The notes beneath the pieces were generated by a model. The model was not told where the DNA came from, did not search any database, and saw nothing but the letters and a program-made list of their open reading frames with translations. Both the position numbers and the translations under genes were made by a program. Shown in pieces: positions 1 through 6,329 of a stretch of DNA of 8,867 nucleotides; positions within the stretch are counted from its first letter, which is position 1, and each line of letters opens with the position of its first letter. The stretch lies in NCBI GenBank assembly GCA_013298485.1, contig JAAFHS010000070.1, positions 1 through 8,867 on the forward strand, given 5' to 3'. The DNA is from Rhodobacterales bacterium (GTDB taxonomy: Bacteria > Pseudomonadota > Alphaproteobacteria > Rhodobacterales > Rhodobacteraceae).

Positions 1-804
1 AAGATTGGCGTCGGCAGTCACATCGGCCACACCCCATTGCACGGACCCCAGAAGTTGCACATCACTGCCCCGCAGCGCGCGGGCAAAGGCGGCCAGCGTG
101 GCCCCGCCTTCGGGCAGGAACACGGCCTGCGCCTGCCCCAGTGCGCCCTGCAACCCGCCATCGTCCGGATCGCGCTGCAGCACGGATGTGATGGTGATGC
201 CGCCCGCCGCCGCAAGGGCGCGTGCGGCCGTTTCCGTGGCCTGCCCGAGGGGCCCTGCGCGGCTGAGCACGGCAATCCGGGTCAGGCCTTGGGCGCGGGC
301 ATAACTGAACATCGTGGCGACCGATTGTGCGGGCGTGATCCCCATCACGAAGGCGCCTTGCGCACCCAGCGTATCATCATTCGAAAATGTGATGACGGGC
401 CGGTTGCCCGCCACGGCCAGCACGCCCGCCGTCTGATCGGCGCGCAGCGGGCCCAGCAGAATTTTTGCGCCGTTATCAATGGCCTGGCGTGCCGCATTGG
501 CGGAGCCTTCGGCCGTATCCTGGGTATCATAGATTTTCGGCGCGCGGTCGGGTGCGCCTGCCTGCGTGACAAGCGACGCGGCACGCGCCATATTCTCACC
601 CAAGGCTGCCGCTTCGCCCGTCAGGGGCAGCAGCAGGGCAAAATCACGCCCGCCCCGCCCCGAACTGCGCCCCGCGGTCTGGGCAATGTCACCACAGGCG
701 GCCAGCATCGGCAGCCCGAGCACAGGAACAAGGCCCCGCGCGCATGTCGATTGCAGAAAACTTCGGCGGTTCATCGTGGCGGCGGCGCGTGATGGCGTGG
801 TCAC
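1..804 (-). CDS. LpoA-like penicillin-binding protein activator lipoprotein, periplasmic-binding fold (C-terminus off the window)
   Basis: Read on the minus strand, this frame is open for 268 codons to the window edge, so the C-terminus is missing. The N-terminus has a twin-arginine-like stretch NRRSFLQ (residues 12-18), a hydrophobic segment GLVPVLGLPML and a lipobox LAAC with the acylated Cys at residue 37. The body resembles type I periplasmic-binding (Leu/Ile/Val-binding, LpoA-type) domains: FALLLPLTGEAAALGENM (55-72), AKILLGPLRADQT (113-125), NRPVITFSND (134-143), and AFVMGITPAQ followed by GLTRIAVLSRAG. Proteins of this type are envelope lipoproteins. The LpoA group stimulates penicillin-binding proteins, while related ones are ABC-transporter solute receptors, and sequence alone does not decide between these roles here. 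I prefer the GTG start at 804 because AAGGAG lies 8 nt upstream. An in-frame ATG at 774 has no visible ribosome binding site. The start region overlaps gspN on the opposite strand by 61 nt. No functional link to secretion is shown. Confidence 0.82.
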   Translation of the reverse strand, partial: MTTPSRAAATMNRRSFLQSTCARGLVPVLGLPMLAACGDIAQTAGRSSGRGGRDFALLLPLTGEAAALGENMARAASLVTQAGAPDRAPKIYDTQDTAEGSANAARQAIDNGAKILLGPLRADQTAGVLAVAGNRPVITFSNDDTLGAQGAFVMGITPAQSVATMFSYARAQGLTRIAVLSRAGPLGQATETAARALAAAGGITITSVLQRDPDDGGLQGALGQAQAVFLPEGGATLAAFARALRGSDVQLLGSVQWGVADVTADANL

Positions 805-1502
805 TGGTGACACTCCTTGGCCTGGGGGCCGGGGCCGTGACGTTTGCCGTCACGATGCCGGTCGGGTTTGCCGTGCGGATGGCGGGCGTTGTGGTGCCTG
901 CCGATGTCATTCTGTCGGGCACCGTCTGGAACGGCAAGGCCGACTTTGCAGGCGGGCATAGCGCCACGTGGAACGGCCGGGTTGGCGCATCGGTCATGGC
1001 CTTGGCCTGGGTCGCCGATCTGCGCGTGACGGGGCCAGAGACGGATCTGGCAGGGCAATGGGCGGTGCGGCCCGGCGGGGCGCGCCTGGCCCCCCTTCGC
1101 GGCCGCATGGGATGGTCGCTGATCGACGCGGTGATGCCGGGGCTGGAGATTACCTGCGCCACCACGGCGGATGTGGATCTCGCCAATGTTGAGATCGCAC
1201 CCGCCAGTCGTGCAGCGACGGGGCAGGTGCGTCTGGCGCAGGGCAGTTGCGCCCGGGTGGATGGCACGGTCACGGATGTGCCGCTGCCGGCCCTGCTGGC
1301 CGGGATCGCCACGACGGCGGATGGCGTTGGTGTCGATATCAAAGGCGTCGATGCGCCGGACGTGCCGCTGGGCAATCTGCTGGTCACGCCGGACGCGCGC
1401 TTGCGCGTGACGGTGTTTGCGGCGGGGGCGGCCCTCGTGCCCGGACTGCCCAGCAGTGGCGACAGCCAGATCGAACTGCCCTTGGCGCTGTTCACGCAGT
1501 AA
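744..1502 (+). CDS. gspN: Type II secretion system protein N (GspN)
   Basis: A 252-residue protein with a short basic cytoplasmic tail (SWRRR, 11-15), one membrane-spanning segment (about 18-38) and a periplasmic body. The motif LSGTVWNGKADFAGG (58-71) and the later GWSLIDAVMPG (123-133) fit the GspN family, a bitopic inner-membrane accessory protein of T2SS whose exact task is unsettled and which many systems lack. Two cysteines (138 and 169) lie in the periplasmic part and could form a disulfide; this is inference. The ATG at 744 has a weak AAGG 10 nt upstream. An in-frame ATG at 792 would remove the basic tail and reduce the overlap with the divergent lipoprotein gene. The gene is alone on its strand and converges on gspF, with 10 nt between the stop codons, so it is not transcribed with the other gsp genes in this window. 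The GspN call also rests on the T2SS context. Confidence 0.85.
   Translation: MSIAENFGGSSWRRRVMAWSLVTLLGLGAGAVTFAVTMPVGFAVRMAGVVVPADVILSGTVWNGKADFAGGHSATWNGRVGASVMALAWVADLRVTGPETDLAGQWAVRPGGARLAPLRGRMGWSLIDAVMPGLEITCATTADVDLANVEIAPASRAATGQVRLAQGSCARVDGTVTDVPLPALLAGIATTADGVGVDIKGVDAPDVPLGNLLVTPDARLRVTVFAAGAALVPGLPSSGDSQIELPLALFTQ
813..818 (-). promoter_or_regulatory. Ribosome binding site deciding the GTG start of the lipoprotein gene
   Basis: On the minus strand AAGGAG is followed by an 8-nt spacer and an in-frame GTG at 804. This is the best Shine-Dalgarno match near the gene. The later ATG at 774 is preceded only by a GC-rich stretch without a purine-rich motif. The site lies inside the gspN coding sequence on the opposite strand. 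Confidence 0.6.
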
Positions 1503-1503
1503 G

Positions 1504-1530
1504 GGGCCTGGCTTATCCATTGGCCAGCCC
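1504..1530. terminator. Possible bidirectional hairpin at the convergent gspN/gspF ends
   Basis: GGGC-TGGC (with one bulged C at 1508) can pair with GCCA-GCCC across a 10-nt loop, giving an 8-bp stem just after the gspN stop and covering the last codons of gspF. Its position between convergent genes suits a terminator. No T-tract follows on either strand, so it is not a canonical intrinsic terminator and may be chance in GC-rich DNA. Confidence 0.3.
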
Positions 1531-2727
1531 GTTCAGCGAGATGATCGGCAGTAGAATGGCCAGCACCATGGCCATCACCAACCCACCCATGATGACCAGG
1601 ATCGCGGGTTCCACCAGTGCCACCACCGCCTTGACCCAGGCATCCAGATCGCGCTGCTGTTCGGTGGCCGCATGGTCCAGCGCGCGGCCCAGATGACCTG
1701 ACGCCTCACCGCTCGCCACCATCGCGATCATCATCGGTGGAAAGACCGCCGCCTCGGACATCGCGCGCTGCAGTGACATGCCCTGGCGGACCTTGTCGGT
1801 CGCCGCGCGCATCCGGTCGCGGATGTAAAGATTGGGAATGACCTCGGCAGAGGCCGACAGGGCATCCACCAGCGGCACCTGACTTTGCAGCAGGGTCGCC
1901 AGCGTGCCCGCGCATTGGGTGGCATTCAGACGCTGCACCAGCCGCGCGGTCATCCGCCCGCGGGCCAGCGCACCATGCCAGCGCGTCAGGTTGCGGGGGT
2001 TTTTCAACCAGCGCTCAACGCCGAAAGCCAGCAAAAGCGAGCCTAACAAGGCATAAATGCCATATCCACGCACCAGATCACTGATCGCGATCAGGCCGCG
2101 TGTCAGCAGCGGCAGGGCAGCCCCCCGGTCACGGAACACCTTGACGATATCGGGCACGACATAGGTCATCAGAGCCATGATGATCGCAAGGCTGACCACG
2201 CCCAGAAGGGCCGGATACAGCAGCGCCAGCTGCACGGATTGGCGGTTGCGGCTGCGATGTTCGACATGCGCTGCCAGATGCGTCATGACCTGATCGAGCT
2301 TGCCCGACGCCTCGCCCGCGCGCACCGAGGCGCGGTAGTATTCGGAAAAGGCCTGCGGATAGGTGGCCAGCGCATCGCCGAAACTGCGCCCTTCCATGAC
2401 CGTGGCGCGCACGTTCAAAAGGATGGAGGCGACGCGGGGGGGCTGGCCGCTGGCAATCGTCGTCAGCGCCTCTTCGATGCGCAGACCCGATCCCAGCAGG
2501 GTGGCCATCTGCCGGGTGACAAGGTTCAGGGCCGACAGGGGCAGGCGCGGGCTGGTGGTTGTTTTCCGGCCTTTTCCCTGCGGTGCCGCCGCGCGTTCCG
2601 ACAGTTCCAGCGGCAGCCAGCCTTTGCCCCGCAGCGACTGGCGGGCTGCGGCGGCCGAGACGGCCTCCATCACGCCGATCTGGGTTTTGCCCGCGCCATC
2701 AACCGCCTTGAACTGATAGGCGCCCAT
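1513..2727 (-). CDS. gspF: Type II secretion system inner-membrane platform protein GspF
   Basis: A 404-residue polytopic protein, the usual length for GspF. It starts MGAYQFKAVDGAGK, the standard family N-terminus. It has two copies of the cytoplasmic T2SSF domain, each with the small conserved glycine motif: VRAGEASGKLDQV (135-147) and MVASGEASGHLGRAL (336-350). Membrane segments lie at about 167-190, 222-238 and 368-394, and the C-terminus is ILLPIISLNGLANG. GspF is the central membrane protein of the assembly platform, thought to couple GspE ATPase motion to pseudopilus growth. The start at 2727 is chosen for homology and for AGGAAAG upstream. A longer in-frame start at 2808 would lie inside gspE and add 27 residues without family character. 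The gene starts 4 nt after the gspE stop and is the last gene of the L-M-E-F operon. Confidence 0.96.
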   Translation of the reverse strand: MGAYQFKAVDGAGKTQIGVMEAVSAAAARQSLRGKGWLPLELSERAAAPQGKGRKTTTSPRLPLSALNLVTRQMATLLGSGLRIEEALTTIASGQPPRVASILLNVRATVMEGRSFGDALATYPQAFSEYYRASVRAGEASGKLDQVMTHLAAHVEHRSRNRQSVQLALLYPALLGVVSLAIIMALMTYVVPDIVKVFRDRGAALPLLTRGLIAISDLVRGYGIYALLGSLLLAFGVERWLKNPRNLTRWHGALARGRMTARLVQRLNATQCAGTLATLLQSQVPLVDALSASAEVIPNLYIRDRMRAATDKVRQGMSLQRAMSEAAVFPPMMIAMVASGEASGHLGRALDHAATEQQRDLDAWVKAVVALVEPAILVIMGGLVMAMVLAILLPIISLNGLANG

Positions 2728-2731
2728 GATG

Positions 2732-4186
2732 TCAGCTTTCCTGCGCCACGCGGGCCACGTCTTCGACCGTGGTGACACCGGCCCGGATCTGGCGCAGGCC
2801 ATCGGCAATCAGGCCGGGGCCATCGGCGCGCGCGGCACCTGTCAGGTCGGCCTCGGATGCACCGGCACCGATCATCGTCTCCATCGTTCGCGTTATCGCG
2901 ACGACCTCATAGATGCCGGACCGTCCGCGATAGCCCTGCCCATGGCAGGCCGGGCAGCCGACGGCCCGGTGGATCGCCTCACCCACCACCAGCCCGTCGA
3001 CCAGCGCCGCATCCGCCGTTGTCGCAGGCTCCGCCCGCCGACAGTCGGTGCACAGCCGCCGCACAAGGCGCTGGGCCACGACACCTACCAGCATGGGCGC
3101 CAGCAGGAACCGCTCCACCCCCATGTCGATCAGGCGCGACACCGCCCCGATGGCGGTGTTGGTGTGCAGGGTGGACAGCACGAAATGCCCGGTCATCGCC
3201 GATTCCACGGCAACCTGTGCTGTTTCGCGGTCGCGGATTTCGCCGACCATGATCACGTCCGGGTCCTGGCGCAGAATCGCGCGCAAGCCGCGGGCAAAGG
3301 TCAGGTCGGTACGGGGGTTGACCTGCATCTGGCCGATGCCGTCGACCGAATATTCAATCGGGTCTTCCACCGTCATGATGTTGCGCGTGCGGTCATTCAG
3401 ATGATCAAGCGCACCATAAAGCGTGGTCGTCTTGCCTGACCCCGTCGGCCCGGTGACCAGCAGCATGCCGTCGGGCCGCGCCAGCATACGCGCGAACAGC
3501 GCCGCATCGCGCGGCGCCATGCCGAGCCTGTCAAGGCCCAGACGCGTGGCATCGCGGTCCAGCAGGCGCATCACCACGCGTTCGCCGTATTGCGAGGGGA
3601 TGGTGGAGACGCGCACATCTACCTCATGCCCGCCGACGCGCAGACTGACCCGGCCATCCTGCGGCAGGCGCTTTTCGGCGATATCGAGCTTTGCCATCAC
3701 CTTGATCCGGCTGACCAGCAGCGGGGCCAGGGCGCGTTTGGGTTCCACCACGGCGCGCAGGATGCCATCGATGCGGAACCGCACGATCAGGCGGCGTTCC
3801 TGCGTTTCGATATGGATATCGGAGGCGTTTTCCTTGATCGCCTCGGACAGCAGGGCATTGATCAGGCGCACTACGGGCGCGTCTTCGGATTGGTCCAGCA
3901 GATCATCGACGATGGCCGTGCTGTCGGCAAGGCTGGCCAGATCGCCATCCGCGCCCGCCGCATCGGACGCATCGGACGCATTGTCGCGGTAGGCGGTCGC
4001 AAGGCGCGTCTCGAACGCATCGGCGGCCAGCGGTTCGAACTGCAATGGCGCACCTGCGATGCGGGCGACTTCGGCCATGGCCGCGACGCTGACGCCGTCA
4101 CGAAAACCGCAGATCAGGCTCTGATCGCGCTGTTCCAGCACGATACCATGCTGGCGGGCAAAGCTGTAAGGCAGGGTTGCGGCCAT
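2732..4186 (-). CDS. gspE: Type II secretion system ATPase GspE
   Basis: A 484-residue secretion ATPase of the GspE/PulE family, close to the usual length of about 500. The N-terminal LPYSFARQHGIVL (5-17) matches the N1E domain that binds GspL. A linker rich in Ala, Ser and Asp (69-90) leads to the N2E domain, with VVRLINALLSEAIKENASDIHIE at 105-127. The C-terminal ATPase domain has Walker A GPTGSGKT (246-253, Lys252), an Asp box VEDPIEY (273-279), Walker B ending DPDVIMVGEIRD (308-319, Glu316) and a His box STLHTNTA (338-345). A zinc-binding C4 motif is complete: CTDC (379-382) and CPAC (411-414), 28 residues apart. The zinc motif and N1E domain separate it from PilT-type retraction ATPases. 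It powers pseudopilus assembly from the cytoplasmic face. The start lies 4 nt after the gspM stop and has GGAAGA upstream. All catalytic motifs are intact. Confidence 0.97.
   Translation of the reverse strand: MAATLPYSFARQHGIVLEQRDQSLICGFRDGVSVAAMAEVARIAGAPLQFEPLAADAFETRLATAYRDNASDASDAAGADGDLASLADSTAIVDDLLDQSEDAPVVRLINALLSEAIKENASDIHIETQERRLIVRFRIDGILRAVVEPKRALAPLLVSRIKVMAKLDIAEKRLPQDGRVSLRVGGHEVDVRVSTIPSQYGERVVMRLLDRDATRLGLDRLGMAPRDAALFARMLARPDGMLLVTGPTGSGKTTTLYGALDHLNDRTRNIMTVEDPIEYSVDGIGQMQVNPRTDLTFARGLRAILRQDPDVIMVGEIRDRETAQVAVESAMTGHFVLSTLHTNTAIGAVSRLIDMGVERFLLAPMLVGVVAQRLVRRLCTDCRRAEPATTADAALVDGLVVGEAIHRAVGCPACHGQGYRGRSGIYEVVAITRTMETMIGAGASEADLTGAARADGPGLIADGLRQIRAGVTTVEDVARVAQES
3960..3977. 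repeat. Two tandem copies of a 9-nt unit inside gspE
   Basis: GCATCGGAC occurs twice in direct tandem. It keeps the reading frame and encodes the acidic ASD-ASD stretch (about residues 70-76) in the linker between the N1E and N2E domains of GspE. It is probably a small slippage expansion in a flexible linker. Confidence 0.6.
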
Positions 4187-4190
4187 GGTT

Positions 4191-4643
4191 CTATCTTCCG
4201 ACGGTCAGGGTTGTGGCGACAAGGCCGGGTTCGGGGCGGCGCGTCATGGTCAGGGAGACGATGCGCAATCCCTGATCCCGCTCCAACGCCTCCACCCACA
4301 AAAGGACGGCGTCAAAGGCGGCATCCTCCAGCGTGACCTCTGCCGCGTTGGGCGTTGGCTGCAGACGGCGGATGGTCAGCTGATAGGTGGCGGCGGTGTC
4401 GGTGATGATCGCGGGCAGGGGGGTGTCTGCGGCGGGCGTGGCAAAGACCGCACCCTGTGCCGTGGCATCCGACAGGGCCGCTGCGGTGCGGGTATAGCGG
4501 GCAATGTCGCTGGTCAGCGTATCGCGGTGGCGTTGCAGGGGCTGCCAGACCGCCACCATCAGCGCATAAGCGATGCACACGATGGCCAGACAGGCCAGCA
4601 AGACCCGCTCCCGTCCCGTGCGTGCGGCCCAGAACGCGGTCAT
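4191..4643 (-). CDS. gspM: Type II secretion system protein GspM
   Basis: A 150-residue bitopic protein with a short cytoplasmic N-terminus (MTAFWAARTGRER), one membrane segment (about 13-33) and a periplasmic part. The layout, WxxRxxRER before the membrane and W-Q-P-L-Q just after it, is typical of GspM. The periplasmic part ends in an alternating strand-helix pattern (QLTIRRLQPTPNAAEVTLEDAAF, then FDAVLLWVEALERDQGLRIVSLTMTRR) expected of the ferredoxin-like domain by which GspM pairs with GspL. It stabilises GspL in the inner-membrane platform. Its ATG overlaps the gspL stop by 4 nt, and gspE begins 4 nt after its own stop. At 150 residues it is slightly shorter than typical GspM proteins, which are about 160. 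The family is weakly conserved, so the position between gspL and gspE carries much of the call. Confidence 0.9.
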   Translation of the reverse strand: MTAFWAARTGRERVLLACLAIVCIAYALMVAVWQPLQRHRDTLTSDIARYTRTAAALSDATAQGAVFATPAADTPLPAIITDTAATYQLTIRRLQPTPNAAEVTLEDAAFDAVLLWVEALERDQGLRIVSLTMTRRPEPGLVATTLTVGR

Positions 4644-5752
4644 GTGCCCGCCCCCTGCAGCGTCAGCTGCTGTTCTGCGAGGCCGTCACCCGTGGTGGCG
4701 GCCCCGACAGTGACGCGAAAGCCTGCATCGGTCAGGGCGGTTTCGACATCCTGCAGGGTGGTGATGTCGGGGGCCTGCAGGGTGATCGTCAGGCTGTTCT
4801 GATCGCCCGCATAGCGCAGATCGCTGGTGGTCACGCGCCCGGTGTAGGGGCTCAGGGCCGCGAAAACACGGGTCATCAGCGGGATCAGGCGGGGGCCGTT
4901 CTGCCCGTTGGTTTGTGCCAGGGCCGTTGCAATTGCGGTATCCAGATCATCACCTGCGGCAACACCAATGGCGCCCAAGGCATCGCGCAGGCCGACCTCG
5001 GATGTGTCTCTGATTCGGCCCAAAGCCCATGTATCGGCGGCCAGCAGGCCCATATGACCAAGGCCCGCAACCAGCAGCAGGGCCGCGATCTGCCGCCAGG
5101 CGCGGGGCAGAGCCAGGCTGCGGCTGGTGGCGCGGGCACTGTTTAGATCAAAGCGGTCCAGCGCCGGATCAGGCCGCGTCGGCAAGGCGGCAGGACGCAA
5201 GACCGGGAATTGCGCATCAAGCACCCCGCCATACAGAACGATGCCCGGGCGACCGGCGGCAAGATGATAATAGGGCAGTGCTGCTGCCGCCGTGGCAAAC
5301 CCCGCCCCGTCCGGCGTGCGCACCAGGACGCGCGTCTCTGCCGCCCAGACCGACCATTGGCCTGCGTCGGGTACGGGCAGGGCCAGCACATCGGGAATCA
5401 GCCGCATCCGGCGCTGCGGTGGTATCGCCTCCAGCACATCCCGCGCGATGACCGCGACCAGCCAATGCCTGCCATCCCCGGTATCCGCCAGCGCAGGGCC
5501 AAGGATCACATGCACATCGTCAAGCGGCCGGGCAATCCGGTCTTCGACGGCAAAGCCGACGGCGGCGCGGCGCTGGGCATGCGACATATCCGGCATGGCG
5601 ACGGCCAGCAGCAGCACGCCTTCGCCCGGCAGATAGGTCACACCGGAGGGCGCTGGCGGATGGGCCGCCACCGCCGGGATCCGTTCACGATCTGCCTCCA
5701 TCCCGCTGATGACCCCCCCTGTTTGCGGCGCTGCGAAAGTTTTTTGCTTCAT
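4640..5752 (-). CDS. gspL: Type II secretion system protein GspL
   Basis: With the ATG at 5752 this is a 370-residue bitopic protein. The cytoplasmic part (1-220) carries GspL-type motifs: VTYLPGEGVLLLAVAMP (38-54) and GFAVEDRIARPLDDVHVILG (66-85), from the actin-like domain that receives the GspE N1E domain. One membrane segment follows (about 221-242). The periplasmic end has a ferredoxin-like domain with SDLRYAGDQNSLTITLQAPD (310-329) and a VETALTDAGFRVTVG helix-strand, the partner of GspM. GspL thus ties the ATPase to the membrane platform. The start is uncertain. A GTG at 5785 would put the palindrome inside the gene, 5752 has no clear ribosome binding site, and an ATG at 5701 has AGGGGGG about 11 nt upstream but trims the N-terminus. 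It heads the L-M-E-F operon and is divergent from gspG. Confidence 0.92.
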   Translation of the reverse strand: MKQKTFAAPQTGGVISGMEADRERIPAVAAHPPAPSGVTYLPGEGVLLLAVAMPDMSHAQRRAAVGFAVEDRIARPLDDVHVILGPALADTGDGRHWLVAVIARDVLEAIPPQRRMRLIPDVLALPVPDAGQWSVWAAETRVLVRTPDGAGFATAAAALPYYHLAAGRPGIVLYGGVLDAQFPVLRPAALPTRPDPALDRFDLNSARATSRSLALPRAWRQIAALLLVAGLGHMGLLAADTWALGRIRDTSEVGLRDALGAIGVAAGDDLDTAIATALAQTNGQNGPRLIPLMTRVFAALSPYTGRVTTSDLRYAGDQNSLTITLQAPDITTLQDVETALTDAGFRVTVGAATTGDGLAEQQLTLQGAGT

Positions 5753-5764
5753 TTCAGGTACGCG

Positions 5765-5785
5765 GTGAAACTTCGGAAGTTTCAC
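5765..5785. promoter_or_regulatory. Perfect 10-1-10 palindrome, probable operator between gspL and gspG
   Basis: The arms GTGAAACTTC (5765-5774) and GAAGTTTCAC (5776-5785) are perfect inverted repeats around a single G at 5775. The symmetric form and the place between divergent gspL and gspG are those of a binding site for a dimeric regulator. It lies just downstream of a possible minus-strand -10 box, so a bound protein could block gspL transcription and also reach the gspG promoter. The regulator family is not identified. A 1-nt loop makes an RNA hairpin role less likely. Confidence 0.62.
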
Positions 5786-5816
5786 AACGTATTCAAATTA
5801 TCGCCGCCCGAGGTAC
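5786..5816. promoter_or_regulatory. Divergent promoter region of the gspLMEF and gspGHICD operons
   Basis: This stretch is clearly richer in A and T (ATTCAAATTA at 5791-5800) than its GC-rich surroundings. On the minus strand GATAAT (5802 down to 5797) matches 5 of 6 bases of the -10 consensus, which would put the transcription start near the palindrome, but no good -35 box is visible. On the plus strand TTCGGA (5772-5777) and AAATTA (5795-5800) are 17 nt apart, but both are weak. The two half-operons are therefore probably driven from one shared region. Confidence 0.45.
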
Positions 5817-5831
5817 ATGAGGTTTCTCGCC

Positions 5832-6329
5832 ATGCCGTTTATGCCGCATCACAACCGCAAAGCCGCCCTTCAACAGGCGCGCCGCAACGGGCAAAGCGGT
5901 GTGACCCTGATCGAGATGATGATCGTCCTTGTCATCATCGGGATCGTCGCCGCTTTGGTCGTGCCAAACGTCATCGGTCGCCCGGATGAGGCGCGCGTGG
6001 CCGTCGCCAATGCCGATCTGCGCACGATCTCGGCCAGTCTTGAGATGTACCGGCTGGACAATCGCAGCTATCCCACCGTGACCCAGGGCCTGAGCGCGCT
6101 CAGCCAGATGCCGTCGGAACCGCCCTTGCCGCCTAACTGGGTTGCGGGCGGGTATCTGCCGCAGGTGCCGACCGATCCCTGGGGGAACCCTTACGTCTAT
6201 ACCCTGACAGGCGAGAATGGCGCGTATGAGCTGATGTCGCTGGGGGCCGACGGGCAGCCGGGGGGCGACGGGGTGAATGCCGATCTGCGTCATGGCGCGG
6301 GGCTGGCTGCCAACGGGGCGGGTGGATGA
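5832..6329 (+). CDS. gspG: Type II secretion system major pseudopilin GspG
   Basis: A 165-residue prepilin; the mature form would be 142 residues. After a basic leader (HHNRKAALQQARRNGQSG) comes the prepilin peptidase site G23/V24 with TLIE, Glu28 at the +5 position, and a hydrophobic helix MMIVLVIIGIVAALVVPNVIG. Family markers follow: DEARVAVANADLRTISASLEMYRLDNRSYPT, DPWGNPY (115-121) and the C-terminal calcium-binding type loop SLGADGQPGGDGVNADL (136-152). GspG is the main subunit of the periplasmic pseudopilus. The residue after the cleavage site is Val, where Phe is usual. GAGG 9 nt before the ATG at 5832 favours this start; an in-frame ATG at 5817 would add five residues but has GAGGT almost touching it. 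It heads the G-H-I-C-D operon and overlaps gspH by 4 nt (ATGA). Confidence 0.96.
   Translation: MPFMPHHNRKAALQQARRNGQSGVTLIEMMIVLVIIGIVAALVVPNVIGRPDEARVAVANADLRTISASLEMYRLDNRSYPTVTQGLSALSQMPSEPPLPPNWVAGGYLPQVPTDPWGNPYVYTLTGENGAYELMSLGADGQPGGDGVNADLRHGAGLAANGAGG

Noticed and set aside
37..792. 251-codon plus-strand open frame at the left end
   Set aside because: It is antisense to the lipoprotein gene. Its translation is rich in Arg, Gly and His without any domain pattern, while the minus-strand frame has a signal peptide, a lipobox and a recognisable fold.
2728..2808. Longer GspF start adding 27 residues
   Set aside because: The extension would lie inside gspE and does not look like GspF, whose family N-terminus (MxxYxFKAVD) begins exactly at the ATG at 2727 with its own ribosome binding site.
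3590..4336. 248-codon plus-strand open frame opposite gspE
   Set aside because: It is a high-GC shadow of gspE, whose complete catalytic motifs make the minus-strand reading certain. The antisense translation shows no family features.
5765..5785. Palindrome as an intrinsic terminator or UUCG-capped RNA hairpin
   Set aside because: The in-register pairing leaves a single-base loop, the UUCG is out of register with the arms, and no T-tract follows on either strand. An operator reading fits better.
5817..5831. Upstream ATG for gspG adding MRFLA
   Set aside because: GAGGT sits only 2 nt before this ATG, too close for a ribosome binding site, whereas GAGG is 9 nt before the ATG at 5832. It remains possible but is less likely.
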